Positions 1 to 8,467 of a stretch of DNA of 64,000 nucleotides are shown piece by piece. The translations under genes were made by a program, and so were the position numbers. The DNA lies in the NCBI RefSeq assembly GCF_001017125.1, contig NZ_JXOJ01000002.1, forward strand, positions 745,017-809,016, in the 5' to 3' direction. The DNA is from Methanoculleus sediminis. GTDB lineage: Archaea > Halobacteriota > Methanomicrobia > Methanomicrobiales > Methanoculleaceae. The notes under the pieces are model-generated. The model was not told the DNA's origin. It made no database searches and saw nothing but the letters and a program-made list of their open reading frames with translations. The stretch's first letter is position 1; the number at the start of each line of letters is the position of its first letter.

Positions 1-1093
1 CGTTCAGGCGGGCCATGTTTTCGGGCGCAAAGACCGCCGCCTCCACGTCCACGCGGTTGAGCGCGATATCCCCGATCCGGACCGTCTCCGCCTCGCGCCG
101 GGGGGAGGCGATCCGCATGTGCGTCCGCCCGCAGTCGCACCGCTCCCGGGAGACGACCGAGCAGGTATCCTCCGTATCGTAGTTGATGAGGAGCGTCCCC
201 GCCCGCTTGCCCGGAGCAAGGAGCGTCGTGTAGACCAGCCGCCCGGTCTCGCCGTCATGGACGAACCGGTTCATCCCGGGGTCGTAGAGGTCGAAGTGAA
301 CCAGATCCTCGGGGACGTGGAGACCTGCCTGGCGGGTGCACTCGCCGCACATCGTCCCTTCGGTGCTCCCGTAGGAGTTGTAGACCGGGCATCCCCAGAC
401 CTCCTCCAGGTAGCGCCTCGATTCCGGGGCGAAACTCTCGCCCCCGACGACCAGTCGTTTCACGCCCGCGTCCTGTGGCGGGTGGCCTTCCGCCTCCATC
501 CTGCGGGCGAGCCGCAGAAACTTGAAGACGCTCCCGATCAGCGCCGTCGGGCGGTACTGTTCCAGCACCCTGACCGGGAAGGTGCACTTCCCCTCCGGGA
601 CGATCGCCATCCCGATGTCGCGGGCGGCGAGGGTCATGGTGTTCGCGCCGACGTTCATCCCGTAGGAAGCGCAGACCACCACCCGGTCGCCGGCCTCGAA
701 CCCCTGCGAGACAAAGAGCCGGGCGTACTTCTCCGCATACCGCTCCCAGTCCTCCCAGGTGAGGAAGAAACTCTTCGGGATACCGCTCGTCCCGGAGGTC
801 TCGTTGACCGTGAAGACCGCCTCCCAGGGGACGCTCTTGAAGCAGAACTCCCGCTCGTGCGGGGGCTGGTATCGCCGGATCGTCGCCCCGGAGATGATGG
901 GCAGATCGCGGAGGTCCTCGTGCTCCCGGATAGCCTCCGGGCGGATGTTGTGCCGCTCGAACCACCGGCGGTAGAAGGGCGAGTGCTCCACTGCATACCG
1001 GACGGTCAGGCGGATCCGCTCGTCGATCAGCGTGTCGAGATCCGATCGCGCAAGCGTCTCCACCGCCGGGTCATGATATCGGTTGCCTGTCAT
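1..1093 (-). CDS. Coenzyme F390 synthetase-like / phenylacetate-CoA ligase family protein (3' end outside window)
   Basis: Adenylate-forming enzyme of the PaaK family. In methanogens such proteins are often coenzyme F390 synthetases, which adenylylate or guanylylate F420 under oxygen stress. I translated this frame by hand. It begins MTGNRYHDPAVETLARSDLD at the ATG ending at 1093 and stays open to the left edge (about 364 codons). Family landmarks are the P-loop-like NETSGTSGIPKSFF near residue 100, YNSYGSTEGTMCGECTR near residue 240 and an F/INYDTEDT-like segment near residue 310. The carboxy-terminal end is missing. It is the terminal gene on this strand, after the SLC13 transporter. The family is clear; F390 synthetase rather than another PaaK-type ligase is an inference from the organism. 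Confidence 0.8.
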   Translation of the reverse strand, partial: MTGNRYHDPAVETLARSDLDTLIDERIRLTVRYAVEHSPFYRRWFERHNIRPEAIREHEDLRDLPIISGATIRRYQPPHEREFCFKSVPWEAVFTVNETSGTSGIPKSFFLTWEDWERYAEKYARLFVSQGFEAGDRVVVCASYGMNVGANTMTLAARDIGMAIVPEGKCTFPVRVLEQYRPTALIGSVFKFLRLARRMEAEGHPPQDAGVKRLVVGGESFAPESRRYLEEVWGCPVYNSYGSTEGTMCGECTRQAGLHVPEDLVHFDLYDPGMNRFVHDGETGRLVYTTLLAPGKRAGTLLINYDTEDTCSVVSRERCDCGRTHMRIASPRREAETVRIGDIALNRVDVEAAVFAPENMARLN

Positions 1094-1135
1094 CCGGCCG
1101 GGATAGACGCAGGGGATAAAATAGGTGCCGGGGGA

Positions 1136-2644
1136 TCAGAGCGCCCAGGCGGGAATGTCCAGGGGAACCCCGAGTGCCCAGAGGACGATCGTGTAGAGGC
1201 AGACCATCCAGAGCGCCACGCCGATGAGGTCGAGCGCCCATCCGGACCGGAGCAGGTCTCGTGCGGCGATGTAGCCGCTCCCGTAGGCGACGGCGTTCGG
1301 CGGGGTGGCGACCGGGAGCATGAACGCCATCGAGGCGCAGACCGCGGCGGTCATCATCAGGACGATCGGGTTTAACTCCATGCTGACGGCCGTGACCGCC
1401 ATGATCGGCATCAGGACGGCAGCCATGGCCGTGTTCGAGGCGATCTCCGAGGCAAACGAGACCCCCAGCGCCACGATGAGGATCAGGAGGATGACCGGGA
1501 GGCCATGGATGAGCGTGAGCGACTCGACGATCGCCGCGGCAAGTCCGCTCGCGAGGAACCCGTTCGAGAGGGCGATACCGCCGCCGAAGAGGAGGAGGAT
1601 GCCCCAGGGGATCTTCACCGCCCATTCCCACTCCATCGTGAAGATACCCTTCTTCATGTCGACCGGGAGGACGAAGAGGAGGAGCGCACCGAAGATCGCG
1701 ATGGTGGAGTCCTTGATCCCGGGGAAGATCATATCGAGGCCGGGGATGACGAACCCGCCGATCTCTTTCGTCTGCGCAAAGACCCAGGCGAGGGCGGTCA
1801 GGGTAAAGACGATCAGCGTCCATCGCTCCCCGGCAGAGATCGAACCGAGTTTCTCGAGTTCCTCGCGGATGATCCCCCGGGCGCTCGGGAGGCTCGACCC
1901 CATCTGCCGATACGGGACTTCAATGAGCCAGAGCCAGGCAAGAACGAGGAATATGGCAGCGAACGGAACGCCGAACTTCATCCAGGTGAAGAAGTCGATG
2001 GTGGGTCCCTCGGGAAAGATCGTCGCGAGCTGGGAGATGAAGATCCCGTTCGGGGGCGTGCCGATGATCGTGGCGATCCCCCCGATGCTCGCGGCGTAGG
2101 GGATGGAGAGGATGAGGCAGCGGGCAAGTGCCTGCTCTTTCCCGTCGAGGTTCTCAAGGGCTTTGTCGGTCCCGGGAATGATCGTCAGGATGATCGCGAC
2201 CGCGATCGGGATCATCATCATCGCTGTTGCGGTGTTCGAGATCCACATTGAGAGGAACGCAGTGGCGACCATGAACCCGAGCACCAGGCGGCGCGGACTT
2301 GTTCCCACGATCCGGATGATGTGCAACGCGATACGCCGGTGCAGGCCCCACCGCTGCATCGACATGGCAATGATGAACCCCCCGAGGAAGAGGAAGATCA
2401 CCTCGTTGCCGTATGACTCCGCCACCTTCACCGGCGAGAGAACCCCGAGCACCGGGAAAAGAACCAGCGGAAGCAGTGCGGTCGCCTCGAGTGGGATGAC
2501 GCCCGTGACCCAGAAGAGAACCATCAGGATGGTCACTGCCGCGACGGATTTGGCCTCGGGCGCAAGGACGGTGGGATCGATGGGGATCGCCAGAACCACG
2601 AAGAAGACGAGGATTGATGCGATGATAAAGGCGACCCTGCTCAT
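1136..2644 (-). CDS. SLC13/DASS family sodium:anion symporter
   Basis: Predicted sodium-coupled carboxylate or sulfate importer of the divalent anion symporter family, 502 residues with about a dozen hydrophobic segments. The two SNT signatures that bind sodium and substrate in this family are both present, at residues 136-138 (WISNTAT) and 403-405 (IASNTAM), each beside a proline-rich hairpin. It reads in the same direction as the F390 synthetase-like gene, 42 bp away, so the two may be cotranscribed. A TATA-like AT-rich box lies about 25 bp upstream of the ATG, which suggests a nearly leaderless message. Whether it carries sulfate, succinate or another dicarboxylate cannot be told from the sequence. 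Confidence 0.88.
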   Translation of the reverse strand: MSRVAFIIASILVFFVVLAIPIDPTVLAPEAKSVAAVTILMVLFWVTGVIPLEATALLPLVLFPVLGVLSPVKVAESYGNEVIFLFLGGFIIAMSMQRWGLHRRIALHIIRIVGTSPRRLVLGFMVATAFLSMWISNTATAMMMIPIAVAIILTIIPGTDKALENLDGKEQALARCLILSIPYAASIGGIATIIGTPPNGIFISQLATIFPEGPTIDFFTWMKFGVPFAAIFLVLAWLWLIEVPYRQMGSSLPSARGIIREELEKLGSISAGERWTLIVFTLTALAWVFAQTKEIGGFVIPGLDMIFPGIKDSTIAIFGALLLFVLPVDMKKGIFTMEWEWAVKIPWGILLLFGGGIALSNGFLASGLAAAIVESLTLIHGLPVILLILIVALGVSFASEIASNTAMAAVLMPIMAVTAVSMELNPIVLMMTAAVCASMAFMLPVATPPNAVAYGSGYIAARDLLRSGWALDLIGVALWMVCLYTIVLWALGVPLDIPAWAL

Positions 2645-2664
2645 TATCAGAAATGGGAGAAGAA

Positions 2665-2674
2665 ATTATTTAAG
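2665..2674 (-). promoter_or_regulatory. TATA-like promoter of the SLC13 gene
   Basis: On the minus strand this reads CTTAAATAAT, with purine-rich sequence upstream. It sits 21-30 bp before the start codon ending at 2644, so the predicted transcription start would fall at or within a few bases of the ATG. This supports a leaderless or near-leaderless transcript. Confidence 0.5.
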
Positions 2675-2846
2675 TGTAAGGAATCGAATTCCAGCGCATT
2701 TAGAGGATTATACAGGAATTCGAACGATAAGAGAAATGCTTTGTCGCGACAGGGCTATCCGGACGCAGCCGGAACCGCTCCCGGCGGAGAGGAGCCGCCG
2801 CGCCACCGTACCAACCTATATCAGCAGAATCAGCATACGGGATACC

Positions 2847-3863
2847 ATGGCACCGGAATGGATCCGCAGGCGAGGCCTCGTCATCCTCCTCGCCATCTGT
2901 ATCATTGCCCTCTGTGTGGGGCAGGCCGGAGCCCGCGGCCCGACGATCCGCGATATCCAGCCTTACGACACGATCTTTATCCACGAAGAGGGGCTCGACC
3001 TCTCGCAACTGAGGAACGCGACCACGGATAACCCCGTCACGGAACTGCGGCGATACCAGGACGACAACCCCGACCGGGGAGTCGCGAGGAGCATCCCGGT
3101 CACCGACGACACGAACTTCGAGGTGCAGGAGTTTCTGGTGCGCGACGACTACGGGACATACTACGCCTTCAACCCCACGGACGGGGCGACGGCGCAGGTC
3201 ATGATCCGCGAGCCGAGGCTCTTCCTCGACGTGGTCCTCGCGAACCCCCACCATAACGAGCCCCTGGAAGGGCTGACCGTCTCCCCGAACACCCGGATAG
3301 CCTTCAGGATATCCGCCCCCGACGTCGGGGCGTTCTACCAGGCCGGCGGGGTCCACCCGGCGACGATCGATATCGTGCTCACCACGCCGGGCGGCGCCGA
3401 GACCACCGTCGTCGGAGGACGTAACTTTGCGGGCCTGAACGTCAGTTCGACCCGGTTCTACACCGACGACCCCGGCTGGCCCGGCGCAGTCCGGCTCGGC
3501 GACCTCGGTGAGCCGGGGACCTACTCCGTCAGGGCCGTATGGAGGACGCCTTCGGGGTTCGACGCCAACGCTCCCGACTCCGAGCGGGTGACGTTCACGG
3601 TAGCAAACCGCATCGGGGTGGATACGACCGCGACGCCGACACCCACCGCAACCGTGACGGCCACGCCGACGGCAACCCCCATGCCGACGACCGTGCCCAC
3701 GACCGTGCCCACGACCGAACCGACGGCAACGGAGACGGCAACACCGGTCACAACCGCCACGACGGAGACGACAACACCGACACCGACCGCTACGCCGCTC
3801 CCGGCCGCCCTGGCCGTAGCAGCGGCCGGGTTCGCCCTGGCGCTCGCCGCCAGGCGGCGGTAA
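2847..3863 (+). CDS. DUF3821-type secreted surface protein with Thr/Pro-rich stalk
   Basis: Predicted cell-surface protein of 338 residues. It has an amino-terminal signal segment (about residues 10-27, after RRRG), a globular region starting GPTIRDIQPYDTIFIHEEGL that resembles the DUF3821 domain of methanogen surface proteins, and an immunoglobulin-like stretch. A long stalk of TPT, TAT and TVP repeats follows at about 260-315, and the protein ends in a hydrophobic helix closing with ARRR. A stalk plus terminal helix and basic tail is typical of proteins anchored in or beside the archaeal S-layer, possibly after archaeosortase processing. I chose the ATG at 2847 because it places the signal peptide at the amino terminus; the frame is open further upstream. 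Function unknown. Confidence 0.75.
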   Translation: MAPEWIRRRGLVILLAICIIALCVGQAGARGPTIRDIQPYDTIFIHEEGLDLSQLRNATTDNPVTELRRYQDDNPDRGVARSIPVTDDTNFEVQEFLVRDDYGTYYAFNPTDGATAQVMIREPRLFLDVVLANPHHNEPLEGLTVSPNTRIAFRISAPDVGAFYQAGGVHPATIDIVLTTPGGAETTVVGGRNFAGLNVSSTRFYTDDPGWPGAVRLGDLGEPGTYSVRAVWRTPSGFDANAPDSERVTFTVANRIGVDTTATPTPTATVTATPTATPMPTTVPTTVPTTEPTATETATPVTTATTETTTPTPTATPLPAALAVAAAGFALALAARRR

Positions 3864-3868
3864 AAAAA

Positions 3869-4180
3869 TCAGCAGAACCGGCAGCCGCTACCGCAGGCCG
3901 CGTCCCTGATCCTGCGGAGGGCGGCAGCCGCCCACCTTGCGACACCCGGATCGGCGTCCTCGAGCGCCTGCACGAGCGCCGGGATAGCTCCCGCATCCCC
4001 GATCATCCCCAGGGTGTAGGCCGCCCACATCCTGAGGCGGGGATCGGGATCGTCGAGCGCACAAAGAAGCGGCGGAAGCGCAGCCGGACCGAGGGCGGCG
4101 AGTTCCGCCGCCGCTGCCAACCGATCTGCGGTCTCACCGCCGCGAAGAGTCCGGATCAGCGCCCCGGGACCCGCCGTCAC
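3869..4180 (-). CDS. Small HEAT-repeat protein
   Basis: A 103-residue protein made almost wholly of two to three HEAT/PBS-lyase-type helical repeats, seen as LAALGPAALPPLLCALDDPD, then DPRLRMWAAYTLGMIGDAGA, then DPGVARWAAAALRRI. It ends in a short Cys-rich tail (CGSGCRFC). Its start overlaps the stop of the STAS gene (ATGA at 4177-4180), so the two are probably translationally coupled. HEAT proteins act as protein-binding scaffolds. Here the partner may be the STAS protein or its regulator, which is inference from the overlap only. The terminal Cys cluster is unusual and could bind metal. Confidence 0.75.
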   Translation of the reverse strand: MTAGPGALIRTLRGGETADRLAAAAELAALGPAALPPLLCALDDPDPRLRMWAAYTLGMIGDAGAIPALVQALEDADPGVARWAAAALRRIRDAACGSGCRFC

Positions 4181-4539
4181 GGAGACGTTCTCTCCTCTTT
4201 CTCCCCGTCACCCGAGGCCAGGATCTCGTCCAATCCCACGTAGATCGGGAAGACCTCATGGACACCCGCCATCAGGAAGACCTTGTAAACGTCGGGCTGA
4301 ACCGCGCAGAGTGCCATCTCTCCGTCCACCCGCCTTAGATCACGGAACTTGCCGAGCAGCACCCTTAGACCGCTGCTGCTCATGTAGGCGGCCTTCTCCA
4401 GGTTCACGAGCACCCGTTTTCCGCCCCGCGCCAGCACTCCGGTGATTGCCGTATCCAGGCTTTCTGCCGATTCCGCATCGATTCTGCCGTCAACGGATAC
4501 GACTGCCGTATCGTCTCGCTCACTGACCGTTACGTCCAT
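4177..4539 (-). CDS. STAS-domain anti-anti-sigma-like protein (RsbV/SpoIIAA type)
   Basis: A 120-residue STAS protein. The conserved helix start MSSSGLRVLL (residues 53-62) carries the serine cluster that RsbW-type kinases phosphorylate in bacterial homologues. The frame is open far upstream, but the ATG ending at 4539 (MDVTVSERDD) gives the normal family length, so I chose it. It is followed with a 4-bp overlap by a HEAT-repeat gene. A second STAS gene with kinase and phosphatase neighbours lies at 10629. This one has no kinase beside it and may be served by that RsbW, which is inference. Confidence 0.85.
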   Translation of the reverse strand: MDVTVSERDDTAVVSVDGRIDAESAESLDTAITGVLARGGKRVLVNLEKAAYMSSSGLRVLLGKFRDLRRVDGEMALCAVQPDVYKVFLMAGVHEVFPIYVGLDEILASGDGEKEERTSP

Positions 4540-4625
4540 GGTTGTTTTTCGGTGCGGGAGGAGAAAAATCGTCCGTTTCTCAACGGGGCGCATGCAGCGC
4601 TTGCGCAACGCTTCCGCTTTTCTTG

Positions 4626-4632
4626 AAAAAAA
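4626..4632 (-). terminator. T-run terminator after the repeat lipoprotein gene
   Basis: Seven A on the plus strand read as seven T on the coding strand, beginning 3 bp past the stop codon of the gene ending at 4635. No strong hairpin precedes it, which is normal for intrinsic termination in archaea. Confidence 0.5.
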
Positions 4633-4634
4633 GG

Positions 4635-5813
4635 TCAGTGAGTCTGCCGGTAGTAATCCCACGCGTCGATAACGGTTCCGTTTGCAAAGATACAGACACC
4701 GTACTCGCTGCCGTCGGCGTTCTTCCGGATCTCGTAGGTGTGGCCCTGCTCGATGCACCAGACCGCAGCCGGGTTCGCGATGCCGGCGTTTCCGCCGCAT
4801 GCGGCGGAGACCCACGGGACGTCAATGATCTCGATAAGGGTTCCCCACTGCTGGATGGTCGCGGTATCCCGGGCTATCTCCCCGACGAAGGCAAGGCGCA
4901 TCCCGTCGACGCGGTAGGTCTCGTCGAGATCGAGAGGGAGATAACGTTCGCCGCCGTCGGCGACGATCCCGTAGAAACCGCCCTCAAGATCGACATACGT
5001 GACGGTCCCGGTCTTTGCGACGTAGGTCGCATTTCCTGCCGCATCGACGGCGAGTACCTCGACCGGCGTGCCCCACTGCTGGATGGTCACGGTGTTCTCC
5101 TTGATCCGGGCGACGAACGTCACGTTCGTGCCGTCGGCCTGCCAGGTCTCGTTCAGGTTGAGCGGGAGGTAGTGCCTGCCGTCGTCGGCGACGAAGCCGA
5201 AAAAGCCGCCCTCGAGGTCGATGTAGGTGACCGTGGCGTTCCCGGAGACGAGCAGGACGCCTTCAATCACTTCGATCGACCGGATCTCGACCGGGGTTCC
5301 CCACATCTGGATTCCCGCGCCATCGTCCTGCACGTCGGCGCTGAACTGCACTAAAAGACCGTCCTGCCGGTACTCCGCCGGGAGGTTTCCGGGCAGGAAT
5401 TTCCTGCCGTCGTCGGTGACGAGGCCGTAGAACCCGCCCTCGAGATCGATGTAGGTGACCGTGGCGTTCGCCGCGACCGTCCGGCGGGTGTCGCCCGCCG
5501 CGATCTCGACTATCTCGACCGGCGTGCCCCACTGCTGGATGGTTGCCGTCTCGCTCGCGGGTTCGACGACGAACGCGACACGGAGGCCGTCCTGCCGGCA
5601 TTCAGTCGGGAGGTCGGTGGGGAGGTAGCGCTCGCCGTCATCGGCGACGATCCCGTAGAACCCGCCTTCGAGATCGACGAACGTGATCGTGCCGTTCCCG
5701 GAGATGCGATCGGCCGGCTCGTCCTCTCCTCCGGCAGCCATGCACCCGCATGCAACGACAGCCCCGAAGAGAACGAGGAAGATAACCAGGTAGTTCGGAT
5801 TGGATCCCGTCAT
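4635..5813 (-). CDS. Lipoprotein with four tandem 64-residue repeats and a DUF333 tail
   Basis: A 392-residue exported protein. A signal peptide and lipobox-like VACGC (residues 20-24) are followed by four copies of one module at about 41-104, 117-182, 193-256 and 269-331. Each module carries VTYVDLEGGFYG-(I/L/F)V, then a (E/R)xYLP element, and closes with IQQWGTPVEI. The carboxy-terminal 50 residues (342-390: NPAAVWCIEQGHTYEIR, then GVCIFANGTVIDAWDYY) match the DUF333 family of small secreted proteins. I used the ATG ending at 5813 rather than a TTG nine bases upstream. The repeats are too alike to be ancient independent domains and suggest internal duplication. Function unknown; extracellular binding is plausible. 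Confidence 0.8.
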   Translation of the reverse strand: MTGSNPNYLVIFLVLFGAVVACGCMAAGGEDEPADRISGNGTITFVDLEGGFYGIVADDGERYLPTDLPTECRQDGLRVAFVVEPASETATIQQWGTPVEIVEIAAGDTRRTVAANATVTYIDLEGGFYGLVTDDGRKFLPGNLPAEYRQDGLLVQFSADVQDDGAGIQMWGTPVEIRSIEVIEGVLLVSGNATVTYIDLEGGFFGFVADDGRHYLPLNLNETWQADGTNVTFVARIKENTVTIQQWGTPVEVLAVDAAGNATYVAKTGTVTYVDLEGGFYGIVADGGERYLPLDLDETYRVDGMRLAFVGEIARDTATIQQWGTLIEIIDVPWVSAACGGNAGIANPAAVWCIEQGHTYEIRKNADGSEYGVCIFANGTVIDAWDYYRQTH

Positions 5814-5913
5814 AGGCTTCAACAGAAATACATTACCCGGTCAGAGGTAAGTAGGTTTCCTTAACTACGAACAAATTCGGACTTATTTGACAGGAAGGCC
5901 ATGTATCGGGTGG

Positions 5914-5929
5914 AAAAAAGATCGAAAAA
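5914..5929 (-). terminator. T-run terminator after the DUF2207 gene
   Basis: On the minus strand two T-runs (five and six T) follow within 22 bp of the stop codon of the DUF2207 gene, the usual form of an archaeal terminator. Confidence 0.45.
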
Positions 5930-5934
5930 GAGCG

Positions 5935-7758
5935 TCAGCGCCCCCCGACACCGCCGCCCCCAAAGCCGCCCCCGCCGCCGAACGACCCGCCGCCGCCGAA
6001 CCCGCCGCTGCCGCCGCTCGACGGCGGGGAGTAGAGGACGATCGGGGCAAAGATCACCGGCATGTTCGAGTAGAGCGGCACCCCGACGTCCGGGAGGTTG
6101 ATATGCAGGTTCTTCATCGCTTCCTCAACCTTATCGCCGAGGCCGAGCGCCGTCCCGTAGACCAGCCACTCACCCCACATCGAGAGGTCGGCAGGAGAGT
6201 ACTGCCGGATCAGCGCGAGATCCGAGAGGAAGTAAGCGAACGCGTCCCACTCGAGTTTCTCCCGGTAGTGGTCGCCTTTCCAGAACCCAAACAGCGTCGA
6301 GGGGAAGAGGGCCGCGACCCCGACCTGGACCGCGGCGATGAAGGAGAGGACGCCGGCCGGAATCAGGAGATAGGCCGCTCCCGGCGCGAGGATGAACGCA
6401 AGAATGGATAGCCCGCACGGGATGGCACCGAGGAAGACGAGTGGAAGGATCATCGTCCGCCCGTCCTTGATGTACCGGTGGGCGAGCGAGGTGTCCACGT
6501 CCCGGGTCAGGCCGGCAAGCGACTGCTGGTACTGCACGATCCGGTGCTGGTATCCGGGGCTCCGCCGGGCGGTCCGGGCAAACTCCTCGAGCTCGGCGGT
6601 GTCCACGACGTGATCGTCGGCGATGTTTCCAAGGAAATTGAGCACCCGCCGTTCGTAGGGGTCGGTCGACTCCCCCGAGACGATCCGGACCGTGACGCCT
6701 TTGCCGTCCGGCTTTTCGGCCACCACGATCTTCTTCTGCCGGTGCAGGTCGAGGAGCGTCGCGTAGAACCCGTTCTCGTCGTAATCAAGCGCGTCGCCCT
6801 TGAAGAGGAGGTTCACCTGCCAGGGCTTGAGCGCGGTGTTCGGTGTGAAACTCAGGTACTCCGGCACCGTGAACGGTTTTTCCCTGCCGTAGCGAAGGTA
6901 GACGCCGAGAAGGATGAACGGGATCGCGAGGACGAGAACGGTCGCAAGGCCATAGAGGACGCTCGCCGCCGCATAGAGGATCGGAGGCCAGCGATTGGCG
7001 TCGGCCGCCTGCTGCCGCACGTCCGGGACATACTCCGGGAACCCGCCGACCTCGTCCATGAACGTGGGGTCGAGGATCATCTCGACATTCAGCGCGTCGT
7101 CCTGCGGGGCGGTCCCCGTGACGACGACGGACTCCGCCGTCCGCTCGATCTCAAGGGTCGGGGGATGCGTGTAGACCTCCTCGATCTGCCCGGCGAACGG
7201 CAGCGTAACCCGGAGATTGCGGAAGGGGACGTGCTCGTCCACGAGTTTCAGGTTCAGGTGCGCCCATTCCTCGTCGTACTCGATCGGCGGCCGGACGATG
7301 TAGCGGTACTCCACCGTATAGGTGCCCGGGGCAAAGTAGCCGGGGTTGTAGAGGCCCACCTCGTTATCGTATGCAAGATTTCGTATCGCCGCGACATCCG
7401 AAGGGGTCGCGCTCCCGGCGGCCGGGCGCACCTCACCCCAGTCATTTTTGACGTAGCCGATGGTTCCGGGCGGGACGGTCATCCCGACAAACTCGATATG
7501 CGGCCGACCGATTGCGGAGAATGTGAGCGGAGCGTCCCAGTAGCGGTAGAGCATCCGGTACTCGCCTGCGGCGCGGACGTCGTAGGTGTAGCGCTCGATC
7601 AGGGTTCCGTTCTGGTAAAAGACTGCGTCATACTGCTCGACGTCCAGGTTTCCCCGGAAGAGGGCAGGGAGCGCGTTCGCTCCGACGACCGCCAGCACCC
7701 CGACAACCAGGGTGAAGGCGACAAGGGTGAGTATCTGCTGCCGCTCAGTTATCCGCAT
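5935..7758 (-). CDS. DUF2207 membrane protein with glycine-rich tail
   Basis: A 607-residue membrane protein. It has an amino-terminal membrane segment (about 10-30), then a large extracytoplasmic beta-rich region (about 35-255) of DUF2207 type with motifs such as NGTLIERYTYDVR and YTVEYRYIV. A second membrane segment sits near 270-290, followed by a cytoplasmic insert, a hydrophobic pair near 430-475 and a glycine-rich carboxy tail (GGSGGFGGGGSFGGGG). This is the typical architecture of DUF2207/YciQ-like proteins. It starts 6 bp after the lemA stop, and DUF2207-LemA gene pairs are common in bacteria and archaea. The pair is probably one envelope complex; its biochemical role is not known. 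Confidence 0.88.
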   Translation of the reverse strand: MRITERQQILTLVAFTLVVGVLAVVGANALPALFRGNLDVEQYDAVFYQNGTLIERYTYDVRAAGEYRMLYRYWDAPLTFSAIGRPHIEFVGMTVPPGTIGYVKNDWGEVRPAAGSATPSDVAAIRNLAYDNEVGLYNPGYFAPGTYTVEYRYIVRPPIEYDEEWAHLNLKLVDEHVPFRNLRVTLPFAGQIEEVYTHPPTLEIERTAESVVVTGTAPQDDALNVEMILDPTFMDEVGGFPEYVPDVRQQAADANRWPPILYAAASVLYGLATVLVLAIPFILLGVYLRYGREKPFTVPEYLSFTPNTALKPWQVNLLFKGDALDYDENGFYATLLDLHRQKKIVVAEKPDGKGVTVRIVSGESTDPYERRVLNFLGNIADDHVVDTAELEEFARTARRSPGYQHRIVQYQQSLAGLTRDVDTSLAHRYIKDGRTMILPLVFLGAIPCGLSILAFILAPGAAYLLIPAGVLSFIAAVQVGVAALFPSTLFGFWKGDHYREKLEWDAFAYFLSDLALIRQYSPADLSMWGEWLVYGTALGLGDKVEEAMKNLHINLPDVGVPLYSNMPVIFAPIVLYSPPSSGGSGGFGGGGSFGGGGGFGGGGVGGR

Positions 7759-7764
7759 GGTCTA

Positions 7765-8340
7765 TCAGAACGCTATCGTCGGGACCCGCTCGATCTCCTC
7801 GCCGAACTCCAGGTATTCGAGCTTCTTAAAACCCATGACGCCGGCGATCAGGTTCGAAGGAACCGTGTCGGTCATGGTGTTGTACTGCTGCGCAATGTTG
7901 TTGTAAGTGTAGCGGTGCCGGGCGATCTCGTCCTCGACACCCTGGACCGCGCCCATCAGGTTCTGCACCGTCTGGGAGGTCTTGAGATCGGGGTAGTTCT
8001 CCGCGACCGCGAGCAGCCGCCCGAGAACCGAGCGCGATTCGCGCTCGAGTTCGTTCAGGTCGCCCGGGCCGGCGCTGCCGATGCGCGCCCGCATCTCGGT
8101 CACCCCGGTCAGGGTCTCCTTCTCGAAGGCCGCGTAGCTCTTCACCGCGCCGAGGAGCTGCTCGATCATGTCCAGCCGCTTCTTCATCGCGACCTTCACC
8201 TGCCCGACCGTCGCTTCGGCGGAGTTTTTGAGGGAGAAGAACCGGTTGTAGATGCCGACTGCTGCCGCCGCGACGCCGATGACGACCAGCACCACGACGG
8301 CGATAAGGACAAGGGAGATGATGTCCAACGTTGTCACCAT
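7765..8340 (-). CDS. lemA: LemA family protein
   Basis: A 191-residue LemA protein. It has one amino-terminal membrane helix (about 8-28), then a long helical cytoplasmic or periplasmic domain with the family signatures YNRFFSLKNSAEATVGQVKV, LLAVAENYPDLKTS and ARHRYTYNNIAQQYN. Length and motif order are typical. It is the first gene of a two-gene unit with the DUF2207 membrane protein. The promoter (8361-8370) puts the predicted transcript start at about the ATG. LemA proteins occur in envelope stress and transport contexts, but their molecular function is unsettled. Confidence 0.92.
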   Translation of the reverse strand: MVTTLDIISLVLIAVVVLVVIGVAAAAVGIYNRFFSLKNSAEATVGQVKVAMKKRLDMIEQLLGAVKSYAAFEKETLTGVTEMRARIGSAGPGDLNELERESRSVLGRLLAVAENYPDLKTSQTVQNLMGAVQGVEDEIARHRYTYNNIAQQYNTMTDTVPSNLIAGVMGFKKLEYLEFGEEIERVPTIAF

Positions 8341-8360
8341 TACTCTATGTGCCCCGCGGC

Positions 8361-8370
8361 GTATTTAAGG
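8361..8370 (-). promoter_or_regulatory. TATA box of the lemA-DUF2207 unit
   Basis: On the minus strand this reads CCTTAAATAC, 21-30 bp before the lemA ATG, giving a predicted start at or within a few bases of the start codon and so a leaderless message. It resembles the promoter before the SLC13 gene. Confidence 0.5.
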
Positions 8371-8467
8371 AGTGACCCTCGAAGTCGCACGGAGAAACCG
8401 GGAAAAACACGATGTGGGAGGAAACTGGGGGTTCCGCGCTACGAGCGCTTTTTCACGGAAAAACCGG

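Noticed and set aside
119-1375. A 418-codon plus-strand frame at the left edge
   Set aside because: The minus strand encodes an F390 synthetase-like protein with clear family motifs; the plus frame is its shadow.
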